NCBI GenBank assembly: GCA_031264885.1
Contig: JAISDM010000301.1
Span: 1 to 12,902 of the forward strand
From: Peptococcaceae bacterium
GTDB taxonomy: Bacteria > Bacillota > Peptococcia > DRI-13 > UBA5745
DNA: 12,902 bases
Reading direction: 5' to 3'
The translations under genes were made by a program, and so were the position numbers. Of this stretch, positions 6,717 through 12,789 are shown one piece after another. Numbering within the stretch: position 1 is the first letter of the stretch; each line of letters starts with the position of its first letter. The notes below the pieces were generated by a model, which saw only the letters and a list, made by a program, of their open reading frames with translations, did not search any database and was not told where the DNA came from.

Positions 6717-9041
6717 ATGAGCGATGCCGATTACAGGATGATGCCTTTGCTTCCGCTGAGGGGCGTTATGGTGTTCCCAAACGTAGTCATTCACCTGGAT
6801 GTGGGCCGGGAGCAATCCATGGCCGCTTTGGAATACGCCATGGTCAACAGCCGGGAAATACTGCTGGTCGCCCAGAGAGACGCCCAGGAGGCGGAACCCG
6901 GGTTCGAGGGCTTATATACGGTGGGTACCCTCGCCGAGGTCAAGCAGCTGATCAAACTGCCCGGAGGCGCCTTCCGGGTACTGGTGGAAGGGCTTCAAAG
7001 GGCCGGAATCCAAAAGGTGCTGGAAACGAACCCCTTCTACCTGGTGCAGGTTCATGTGTACGCGGATGAAGACAGGCACACCCGGGAGGAGGAGTCGGCG
7101 GCGAGAAATTTGACGGCCCAGTTCGAGAACTATGTGAAACTGGACAAAAAAATGTCGCCGGAAATGGTGGTCGCCATGGCGGGCATCGAAGAATCCTACC
7201 GTCTGGCCGATTATGTGGCGGCTCAGATCAATCTGAAGCTCCCGGAAAAACAGGCGATCCTGGAAACCTTCGACGTCAGGGAGCGCCTGGAGAAATTATC
7301 GTTGATTCTGGGGAAAGAGATCGAATTGATGGAGCTTGAAAAAAAGATCCATATGCGCGTCCGCAAACAGATGGACAAGAACCAGAAGGAATATTACTTG
7401 CGGGAACAGGTCAAGGCCATTCAAAAAGAGCTGGGCGACCAAGAGGAGCGCGCGGCCGAGTCCGACGAGTACCGGGAGAAGCTGGCGGCCGCGGACTTGC
7501 CTGAAGGCGCGATGGAGAAGGCGCTGAAAGAGGTGGAGCGCCTGGAAAAAATGCCGCCAATGGTGGCGGAAGCCGCCGTGGTGAGGAATTACCTGGATTG
7601 GCTGCTGATGATTCCCTGGAACAGTGAGACGGAAGACAGGATCGACATCATAGAGGCGGCCAAAATACTGGATGAGGATCATTACGCGCTGGAAGCGGCC
7701 AAGGAGAGGATCATAGAATATCTGGCCGTCCGCAAACTGGCGGCGGATACGGTGAAGGGGCCGATTCTGTGTCTGACGGGCCCCCCCGGAGTCGGCAAGA
7801 CCTCCCTGGCGAAGTCGGTGGCGAGGGCCTTGGGCAGGAAGTTTGTGCGGATGTCCCTGGGGGGAGTCCGGGATGAAGCGGAGATCCGGGGACACCGGCG
7901 CACCTATGTGGGGGCGATGCCGGGCAGGATCATCCAGGGGCTGAGGACCGCGTGTACGAAGAACCCGGTCTTCCTGCTGGATGAAGTGGACAAGATGAGC
8001 GTGGACTTCCGGGGGGATCCCTCGGCGGCGCTGCTGGAGGTATTGGATCCGGAGCAAAACAACACCTTCAGCGACCACTTCGTGGAAGTGGAGGTGGATT
8101 TGTCCAAGGTCCTGTTTATCACCACGGCGAACGTGGCCTATAACATTCCCCGCCCGCTGCTGGACCGCATGGAGATGATCCCGATTTCCGGCTATACGGA
8201 AGACGAGAAGCTGAACATCGCCAAACGGTATCTCTGGCCGAAGCAGATCCATGAGCACGGCTTGAAAAAAAGCCAGATCAAGATTCGTGACGCCCAGATC
8301 CTGACCGTTATACAGCGGTATACCCGCGAAGCCGGGGTTCGCGGGCTTGAGCGGGAAATAGCCAGCATTTGCCGGAAGACCGCCAGGATCATCGCGGAAG
8401 GCAAAAAAAAGCAGGTGACCGTCAACGAGGCCGCGCTGGGGAGGTTCCTGGGCATTCCCAGGTACAGGCACGGGGAATCGGCCGGGGAGAGCCTGGTGGG
8501 GATCGCCACCGGACTGGCGTGGACCGAAATGGGCGGTGAGATCCTGCAGATTGAGGTCACATTGATGAAGGGCAGCGGGAAGCTGATCTTGACGGGCAAA
8601 TTGGGCGACGTCATGAAAGAATCCGCCCAGGCCGGCTTCAGCTATGTGCGTTCCCGCGCCTTTGCCCTTGGCATCCGGGAGGATTTCTATGAGAAATACG
8701 ATCTCCACATTCATATCCCGGAGGGCGCCATTCCCAAGGACGGCCCGTCGGCGGGCATTACCATGGCCTGCGCGCTGATATCCGCCCTGACGGGCCGGCG
8801 GATATTGAGCGACGTGGCCATGACGGGGGAGATCACGCTCAGGGGGCGGGTCCTGCCGGTGGGCGGGGTCAAGGAAAAAGTCCTGGCCGCTCACAGGGCG
8901 GGCAGCCGTGTGATCATACTGCCCGAAGAGAACAAAAAAGACCTGGAAAATATCCCGGACAACATCAAAGAATCCTTGAAATTTGTTTTGGCGGCCGATA
9001 TGGATTCGGTGCTCAGTACGGCGTTAGAGGAAAGGCGATGA
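6717..9041 (+). CDS. lon: Lon protease, ATP-dependent
   Basis: A 774-residue LonA of full length. The N-terminal substrate-binding domain (about 8-200) is followed by a coiled-coil/helical segment (about 200-300). The AAA+ module has Walker A GPPGVGKT at 355-362 and Walker B VFLLDEVDK at 418-426. The protease domain has the catalytic dyad Ser678 in PKDGPSAG and Lys721 in GGVKEK. It degrades misfolded and regulatory proteins in the cytoplasm. AGGGAGG (6698-6704) lies 12 nt before the ATG, rather far, while AAAGGA directly abuts it. Met8 (6738) is an alternative start but has a weaker site. The stop codon overlaps engB by 4 nt, implying translational coupling. The absence of lonB just upstream differs from Bacillus subtilis. 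Confidence 0.97.
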   Translation: MSDADYRMMPLLPLRGVMVFPNVVIHLDVGREQSMAALEYAMVNSREILLVAQRDAQEAEPGFEGLYTVGTLAEVKQLIKLPGGAFRVLVEGLQRAGIQKVLETNPFYLVQVHVYADEDRHTREEESAARNLTAQFENYVKLDKKMSPEMVVAMAGIEESYRLADYVAAQINLKLPEKQAILETFDVRERLEKLSLILGKEIELMELEKKIHMRVRKQMDKNQKEYYLREQVKAIQKELGDQEERAAESDEYREKLAAADLPEGAMEKALKEVERLEKMPPMVAEAAVVRNYLDWLLMIPWNSETEDRIDIIEAAKILDEDHYALEAAKERIIEYLAVRKLAADTVKGPILCLTGPPGVGKTSLAKSVARALGRKFVRMSLGGVRDEAEIRGHRRTYVGAMPGRIIQGLRTACTKNPVFLLDEVDKMSVDFRGDPSAALLEVLDPEQNNTFSDHFVEVEVDLSKVLFITTANVAYNIPRPLLDRMEMIPISGYTEDEKLNIAKRYLWPKQIHEHGLKKSQIKIRDAQILTVIQRYTREAGVRGLEREIASICRKTARIIAEGKKKQVTVNEAALGRFLGIPRYRHGESAGESLVGIATGLAWTEMGGEILQIEVTLMKGSGKLILTGKLGDVMKESAQAGFSYVRSRAFALGIREDFYEKYDLHIHIPEGAIPKDGPSAGITMACALISALTGRRILSDVAMTGEITLRGRVLPVGGVKEKVLAAHRAGSRVIILPEENKKDLENIPDNIKESLKFVLAADMDSVLSTALEERR

Positions 9042-9625
9042 GCCTCGCGCGGGTCGAGTACGAGCTCAGCGCGGTGAAGCCCAGCCAGTATCCTGCCGGG
9101 GGCTTGCGGGAGATCGCGCTGGCGGGCCGCTCCAACGTGGGCAAATCCTCCCTGATCAACCGGCTCGCGAACCGCAAGAATCTGGCGCGGACGAGCAATG
9201 TGCCGGGAAAGACCCGGACGCTGAATTTTTACTGCGTGGATCAGAGCTGGCGCCTTGTGGATCTGCCCGGATACGGTTACGCCAAGGTCGGGCGGGAGGA
9301 GCGGACGCAGTGGGGGCGGTTCATCGACGGGTATCTGGAGAACAGGAAGGAGCTGGCGGGCATCGTCCAGCTGGTGGATCTGCGCCACCCGCCCACCCAG
9401 AACGACCGGGATATGTATGAGTGGATCGAGTATTACGGTTATGCCCGCGCGGTGGTGGCGACGAAGGCGGACAAAATAGCCAGGGGCAGTTGGATGAAGC
9501 ACAGCAGGCAGGTGCAAACCGGCTTAGGGATGAAGCCGGAGGCGCCGCTGTTCTTGTTCTCCGCCGAAACGGGGCAGGGGGCGGAGGCGCTGACTCAATG
9601 GCTGCTGAGTGTGATTTCGGCCTAG
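9038..9625 (+). CDS. engB: Ribosome biogenesis GTP-binding protein EngB (YsxC/YihA)
   Basis: A 195-residue TRAFAC-class GTPase of the usual length that assists large ribosomal subunit assembly. All G motifs are intact: G1 GRSNVGKS at 30-37, the G2-region PGKT at 56-59, G3 DLPGYG at 75-80, G4 TKAD at 142-145 and G5 SAETG at 175-179. The G2/switch segment RTSNVPGKTRTLNF is typical of EngB and separates it from Era or EngA. The ATG overlaps the lon stop (ATGA), with GAGG about 7 nt upstream inside lon. The lon-engB pair is conserved in many Firmicutes. Its stop codon is only 23 bp from the stop of a convergent regulator gene. Confidence 0.97.
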   Translation: MSLARVEYELSAVKPSQYPAGGLREIALAGRSNVGKSSLINRLANRKNLARTSNVPGKTRTLNFYCVDQSWRLVDLPGYGYAKVGREERTQWGRFIDGYLENRKELAGIVQLVDLRHPPTQNDRDMYEWIEYYGYARAVVATKADKIARGSWMKHSRQVQTGLGMKPEAPLFLFSAETGQGAEALTQWLLSVISA

Positions 9626-9647
9626 GTTCGGCTTGGGTTCGGCCTGG
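9615..9647. repeat. Three tandem 11-bp units across the engB stop codon
   Basis: TTTCGGCCTAG (9615-9625), GTTCGGCTTGG (9626-9636) and GTTCGGCCTGG (9637-9647) are three adjacent 11-bp units sharing TTCGGC and a T/G-rich end. The engB stop codon TAG lies in the first unit. The repeat fills nearly the whole gap between the convergent engB and regulator genes. No hairpin terminator is evident there. Confidence 0.55.
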
Positions 9648-9648
9648 A

Positions 9649-10206
9649 TTAGGTATAGCCTCGCCTGAGTTCCAGCACTTTCCCCACGATCCGGATCTCC
9701 TCCTTGTTTGACTTGGGCAGTATTTTGGCTTTTTTCGCGGGATTCAGCATGTGGAAGATGAGCAGCTGATCCTGGCTGGCGATCCGGCACGCTTCAACAT
9801 CGGTGTTCTCCAGTTGAACGAGGTAGATGGAATTGTCGTAACGGATTTCGGGGCAAGGCTCGATGAGCAGCAGGTCGCCGGACAGGATGCCTGCCGTTTG
9901 TAATCCGTCGTGGCCGACATAGTACCAAAACAGCGCGTTGGTGGACGCGGAGGCGGGATGGATGTGGGAGAGGACGGGAATATCGGCGTTGAAGCTGTGA
10001 TTGGCGGAAGGGGCGTTTCCGATGAGATAATCCGCGGAGACGTTAAAAAAGAGCGACATTTCCTGGAGCGTGCTATAATCCGGGGAACGTTTGCTGTTTT
10101 CGTATAAAGAAATGGTGGATTCTGCCAGATTGAATTGTTGTGCCAGCTGCGCCTGTGTCAGTTTTTTCTCTTTGCGCAGCTTACGGAGGCGCGGTCCTAG
10201 ATTCAT
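9649..10206 (-). CDS. XRE-family regulator with S24/LexA-like C-terminal domain lacking catalytic residues
   Basis: A 185-residue DNA-binding protein. Residues about 6-63 form an XRE/Cro-type helix-turn-helix, with LTQAQLAQQFNLAESTISLYE at its heart (16-36). Residues about 75-180 look like the LexA/CI/UmuD peptidase S24 fold, with ILSGDLLLIEP (107-117) and VEACRI (137-142). By my alignment with UmuD and LexA, the catalytic Ser of G-D-S-M is Gly101 (HDGL) and the catalytic Lys of V-x-x-K-R is Cys140. Self-cleavage is therefore unlikely, and the domain may only dimerise or bind a ligand. The start follows AAAGGAG (complement of 10214-10220) at 7 nt. It is convergent to engB and divergent from folC. 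Its targets are unknown; autoregulation through the palindromes in its leader is a guess. Confidence 0.85.
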   Translation of the reverse strand: MNLGPRLRKLRKEKKLTQAQLAQQFNLAESTISLYENSKRSPDYSTLQEMSLFFNVSADYLIGNAPSANHSFNADIPVLSHIHPASASTNALFWYYVGHDGLQTAGILSGDLLLIEPCPEIRYDNSIYLVQLENTDVEACRIASQDQLLIFHMLNPAKKAKILPKSNKEEIRIVGKVLELRRGYT

Positions 10207-10220
10207 AGAGGAACTCCTTT

Positions 10221-10237
10221 AATATCGATATGATATT
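10221..10237. promoter_or_regulatory. Inverted repeat in the regulator leader, candidate autoregulatory operator
   Basis: AATATC (10221-10226), the 5-nt centre GATAT and GATATT (10232-10237) form a perfect dyad. It overlaps a second 10-bp palindrome, ATATCGATAT (10222-10231). It sits between the -10 box and the ribosome binding site of the XRE gene, a common place for an autoregulatory operator. A further dyad, ATTAT-GCA-ATAAT, lies at 10280-10292, beyond the -35 box. The link to the XRE protein is inferred from position only. Confidence 0.45.
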
Positions 10238-10246
10238 GCTTCTTTT

Positions 10247-10274
10247 AGTATAAAATTACTATGGTCCAGGGCAA
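10247..10274 (-). promoter_or_regulatory. Promoter of the XRE regulator
   Basis: On the minus strand, TTGCCC (complement of 10269-10274), a 16-nt spacer and TATACT (complement of 10247-10252) form a plausible sigma-A promoter about 45 nt from the start codon at 10206. Confidence 0.5.
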
Positions 10275-10294
10275 TTGACATTATGCAATAATAT

Positions 10295-10322
10295 TTGACT
10301 GGGACAATGCGTTTTGTAAATA
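10295..10322 (+). promoter_or_regulatory. Weak candidate promoter of folC
   Basis: TTGACT (10295-10300) is followed after 16 nt by TAAATA (10317-10322), or after 17 nt by AAATAA. A perfect TTGACA lies at 10275-10280 but has no matching -10 box at the right distance. The assignment is tentative. Confidence 0.3.
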
Positions 10323-10340
10323 ATTGATTCCGCGGGCGGC

Positions 10341-10359
10341 GGGCGGCAGGATGCCGCCC
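10341..10359. repeat. GC-rich palindromic repeat in the folC leader
   Basis: GGGCGGCA (10341-10348), GGA and TGCCGCCC (10352-10359) form a perfect 8-bp stem with a 3-nt loop. The same 19-bp sequence is found at 11829-11847, and its inverted form with one loop change at 11877-11895. It lies in the folC leader, ending about 36 nt before the start codon, with no T-run after it, so it is a dispersed repeat rather than a clear attenuator. Confidence 0.75.
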
Positions 10360-10395
10360 CTCCAAGGCGGGGCAGGTATATAAAGGGGGGTTAAT

Positions 10396-11703
10396 ATGAC
10401 GGGGACATATGAGGGGGCGATCTCCGATTTGTCAAATTTGGCGGCGGCGGCGGGAATCCGGCCGGGGCTGGAGCGGATTCTGGCGCTGCTGGAGCTGCTG
10501 GGGAATCCGCATAAACGGGGGCCGCGCTTTATCCATGTGACGGGGAGCAATGGCAAGGGATCCGTTTCGGCTATGATGGCTTCCGTTTGTCAGGCGGCCG
10601 GCTACCGGACGGGTTTTTTTTCATCGCCTCACTTGAAGGAGTATACGGAGCGGCTTCGGTTGGACGGCCGGGAAATATCCAGGGATGATTTTGTGGCTCT
10701 GATGGAAACGATATGGCCGCTGATCCCACGGGTGGAGCGGACGGCCGGAAGGCCCACGGAATTTGAGCTGCTGACCGCGGCGGCTTTTCTGTATTTCGCG
10801 GAGCGGCAGGCGGATGTTGTGGTTCTGGAGGTAGGACTGGGAGGTAAATGGGATTCTACCAATGTGGCAGAGAATCCTCTATTATCTATTATTGTAAATA
10901 TTTCCTTGGAGCATCAGCAGTATCTGGGGGACACGCTGGAGGCCATCGCCGGGGAGAAGGCGGGCATCATCAAAGCGGGCTGCCCCGTGCTTACGGCGGA
11001 GCGGAATCCCCAGATCCTGAAGCTTTTCGCGGATACGGCCGCTCAGAAGGGCAGCGCGTTTTTCTCGGTATACGGGGAATGCGGCTGGAGCTTGCTGGAC
11101 GACGGCATGGAGGGCCAAAGCTTCCGTTTGCGTACGCCCGCGGGGGAATATGAGGATCTGCGGATCCCTTTGCTGGGAGCGCATCAGGCGGCAAACGCCG
11201 CGGCGGTGGTTTATGGCGCGGAGATCCTTCGGGAAAGCAGCGTCAGGATAGATGAGGCCAGCCTCCGGGAGGGGCTGATGAAGGTCAGATGGCCGGGCAG
11301 GCTGGAGGTGCTGAGCCGCGCGCCCTTTGTGCTGCTGGACGGCGCGCATAATCCGGGCGCCGCCGAAACGCTGCGGGAGTGGCTGGCGGCCAAGCGGAGC
11401 GGTTTTCCCAAGGTATACCTGGTGACGGGGCTGCTGGACGACAAGGATCAGGCGGGGTGGGCGGCTTTGATGGATCCGTGGGTGGATCGGGTCGTCGTCA
11501 CCCGGCCCGGCTCTTACAGGGCTTCCAAATGGAGGGAATTTGCCCGGTATTTTCGTTCGGAGGACGGGCGGGTCCGGGTTGTGGAGGAGCCGCGGGAGGC
11601 GCTGCGGACGGCGCTGGAGGAGGCGTCGGAGGCGGATCTGGTGCTGCTGGCGGGCTCGTTGTATCTGGCGGCGGAGTTCCGGGATTATTTCGGCGCGATA
11701 TAA
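10396..11703 (+). CDS. folC: Bifunctional folylpolyglutamate synthase/dihydrofolate synthase
   Basis: A 435-residue Mur-ligase-family enzyme of normal length. It adds glutamate to folates and, in many bacteria, also to dihydropteroate. The P-loop VTGSNGKGS is at 48-56, followed by FFSSPHL (74-80), the metal-site region LEVGLGGKWDSTN (144-156), EKAGIIK (187-193), LLGAHQAANAAAV (259-271), RWPGRLE (298-304) and the C-terminal-domain signature LDGAHNPG (314-321). Some motif residues differ from the common forms: GGKWDSTN for GGRLDATN, and SLEHQQYLG for a more usual LDHTxxLG. The fold and key loops look intact. The start follows AAGGGGGG (10383-10390) at 5 nt. The gene is divergent from the XRE regulator and stands without the frequent neighbour valS. 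A hairpin with a T-run lies downstream at 11876-11903. Confidence 0.95.
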   Translation: MTGTYEGAISDLSNLAAAAGIRPGLERILALLELLGNPHKRGPRFIHVTGSNGKGSVSAMMASVCQAAGYRTGFFSSPHLKEYTERLRLDGREISRDDFVALMETIWPLIPRVERTAGRPTEFELLTAAAFLYFAERQADVVVLEVGLGGKWDSTNVAENPLLSIIVNISLEHQQYLGDTLEAIAGEKAGIIKAGCPVLTAERNPQILKLFADTAAQKGSAFFSVYGECGWSLLDDGMEGQSFRLRTPAGEYEDLRIPLLGAHQAANAAAVVYGAEILRESSVRIDEASLREGLMKVRWPGRLEVLSRAPFVLLDGAHNPGAAETLREWLAAKRSGFPKVYLVTGLLDDKDQAGWAALMDPWVDRVVVTRPGSYRASKWREFARYFRSEDGRVRVVEEPREALRTALEEASEADLVLLAGSLYLAAEFRDYFGAI

Positions 11704-11706
11704 TCG

Positions 11707-11730
11707 TAGGGGCGGATGGTAATCCGCCCG
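11707..11730. repeat. Palindromic repeat just after folC
   Basis: GGGCGGAT (11710-11717), GGTA and ATCCGCCC (11722-11729) form a perfect 8-bp stem. It begins with the same TAGGGGCGG lead as the copy at 11874, but has AT-bearing stem ends and another loop, so it looks like a second subtype of the same repeat type. There is no T-run, so termination here is doubtful. Confidence 0.65.
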
Positions 11731-11749
11731 GGACCGTCCGAAAACAACT

Positions 11750-11799
11750 TGTCCCAGAATCCAAAAGATGGGACCTGGATTCCGGGACAAGCCCGGAAT
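11750..11799. repeat. Nested palindromes related to the repeat at the window start
   Basis: ATTCCGGG (11779-11786), ACAAG and CCCGGAAT (11792-11799) form a perfect 8-bp hairpin sharing its core and 5-nt loop length with the palindrome at 1-31. Upstream, TGTCCCAGAATCC (11750-11762) is complementary at 12 of 13 positions to GGATTCCGGGACA (11777-11789), and GTCCCA/TGGGAC (11751-11756/11769-11774) also pair. Two mutually exclusive folds are therefore possible. No coding potential is seen. Confidence 0.65.
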
Positions 11800-11825
11800 G
11801 ACATGGGTATAACGTTTCGGGCGGG

Positions 11826-11898
11826 GACGGGCGGCAGGATGCCGCCCCTACGGCGCCGTGAATGAGGCGTATGTAGGGGCGGCATTCTGCCGCCCGTC
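11826..11898. repeat. Head-to-head inverted pair of a 26-bp palindromic repeat
   Basis: The 26-bp copies at 11826-11851 and 11873-11898 are reverse complements of each other with one mismatch in the loop. They are separated by 21 bp, and each is itself a hairpin with GGGCGGCA/TGCCGCCC arms. The pair can fold as two small hairpins or as one long stem. The core is the same as at 10341-10359. Confidence 0.8.
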
Positions 11899-11903
11899 TT
11901 TTT
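11876..11903 (+). terminator. Probable folC terminator made by a repeat copy
   Basis: GGGCGGCA (11877-11884), TTC and TGCCGCCC (11888-11895) form a strong GC-rich stem, followed by GTC and TTTTT (11899-11903). This fits an intrinsic terminator for transcripts coming from folC, about 175 nt after its stop. The stem belongs to the dispersed repeat, so the terminator seems to have been supplied by a repeat insertion. Confidence 0.6.
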
Positions 11904-11924
11904 GCGGACGCGAATTTCGCCTGG
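11899..11924. repeat. 26-bp sequence repeated at the window end
   Basis: This 26-bp stretch, with GCGGACGCGAATTTCGCCT at its centre (11904-11922), matches 12858-12883 (GCGGGCGCAAATTTCGCCT) at 22 of 26 positions in the same orientation. The rest of the gap up to the next gene (11925-11965) holds no feature I can name. Confidence 0.55.
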
Positions 11925-11965
11925 TATGGATCGGGGGAACCTCTCATATGTTTTAGGATAAGGCA

Positions 11966-12745
11966 ATGGGAGGGGGGAAGCGTGTGAGGAGATCCGGGGC
12001 GGTTTTTTGGGTCGGGTTTATGCTGGCGCTGTCTGTGAGCATGATTTGGGGGAGTCAGCGGTATCTGGCCGGGGCGCTGCTGAAGCCGGCGCAGACGGAG
12101 GCGCAGGCGCCGGCGGGGGCGGAATCCGGAACGGGGGGTCTTGTTTTGGAGCCGCTGGGTTATTATATGATTGTCTTGGAGAATCCGAATCATGAGGATC
12201 CCTTTGAGCTGGGCAAAAAGCTGGCGGCCGGCGGCTTTGCCGTGGTCGCGGCGGGGGAGCCCTCGAACCGGGTTGTGGCGGGAGTGGCCGGGAAGGCTGA
12301 GAGTTTGGCGGGCCTGCAGGAAGCGATGCGCTCCGGGGGCTGGCAGTCCAAGGTGGAGGAACAGGGCATTCCCCGGACTGAGTTGGCGTATTCCCCGGTG
12401 TTCCTCCGGAATTTCAGGCCGTTTTTGATACAGACCCACCGGTGGGCCGGCAGGCTCGTTGATTTTTTGGATGATCCGTGGGATCAGATCCGGTCCGCGC
12501 CGGAAGCGAAGGAACGTTTGGCGATTTTGACCGAGGAACTCGCTTCGTGTCTCGAAATGGCGAACGGGGGGCTGGAGACGGCGCTGCCGGAGGAAAGGGC
12601 GGCCGTCGGGGGGGTATTGGCCTGTATGGAGCGGGTCGGGCAAGGGATCACGGCTTTGGAAGAAGAGGGGCGCCATGATTATTTGACTCAACAGGCCGCC
12701 GCTTTTTTATGTCAATGGAAAGATATGATTTGCTGCGATTCATAG
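11966..12745 (+). CDS. Membrane-anchored SPOR-like protein
   Basis: A protein of up to 259 residues with one N-terminal membrane segment (about 12-30) after a basic stretch (KRVRRS), so the rest should lie outside the cytoplasm. An Ala/Pro/Gly/Glu-rich linker (about 40-62) follows. Residues about 65-136 resemble a SPOR domain: GYYMIVLENPNHEDPFELGKKL begins the fold, GGFAVV is the next strand, and a second strand-helix half follows. SPOR domains bind denuded peptidoglycan at division or sporulation septa. Residues about 145-255 are helical, with no family I recognise, and end in a CC pair. Two starts are possible: ATG at 11966 with a modest AGGATAAGG site, or GTG at 11984 with the strong GGAGGGGGG six nt upstream; the latter may be the true one. 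SPOR-like genes near folC occur in other Firmicutes. The SPOR assignment is by pattern only. Confidence 0.72.
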   Translation: MGGGKRVRRSGAVFWVGFMLALSVSMIWGSQRYLAGALLKPAQTEAQAPAGAESGTGGLVLEPLGYYMIVLENPNHEDPFELGKKLAAGGFAVVAAGEPSNRVVAGVAGKAESLAGLQEAMRSGGWQSKVEEQGIPRTELAYSPVFLRNFRPFLIQTHRWAGRLVDFLDDPWDQIRSAPEAKERLAILTEELASCLEMANGGLETALPEERAAVGGVLACMERVGQGITALEEEGRHDYLTQQAAAFLCQWKDMICCDS

Positions 12746-12789
12746 TTTGGCGCAAATACCCGGTGGAGGGGGAGGATACCGTCCTTACG

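Noticed and set aside
7296..8894. 532-residue open frame on the minus strand across lon
   Set aside because: It is antisense to a gene with complete Lon motifs, and its composition is the typical Pro/Arg/His-rich shadow of GC-rich codons.
11704..11965. CRISPR array or riboswitch in the repeat-rich gap
   Set aside because: The repeats are palindromic units of different sequence without regular spacing or spacers, and no known riboswitch core is seen.
11498..12691. 397-residue open frame on the minus strand across the folC end and the SPOR-like gene
   Set aside because: It is antisense to real genes and passes through palindromic repeats; it shows low-complexity Pro/Arg/Ser-rich sequence without domains.
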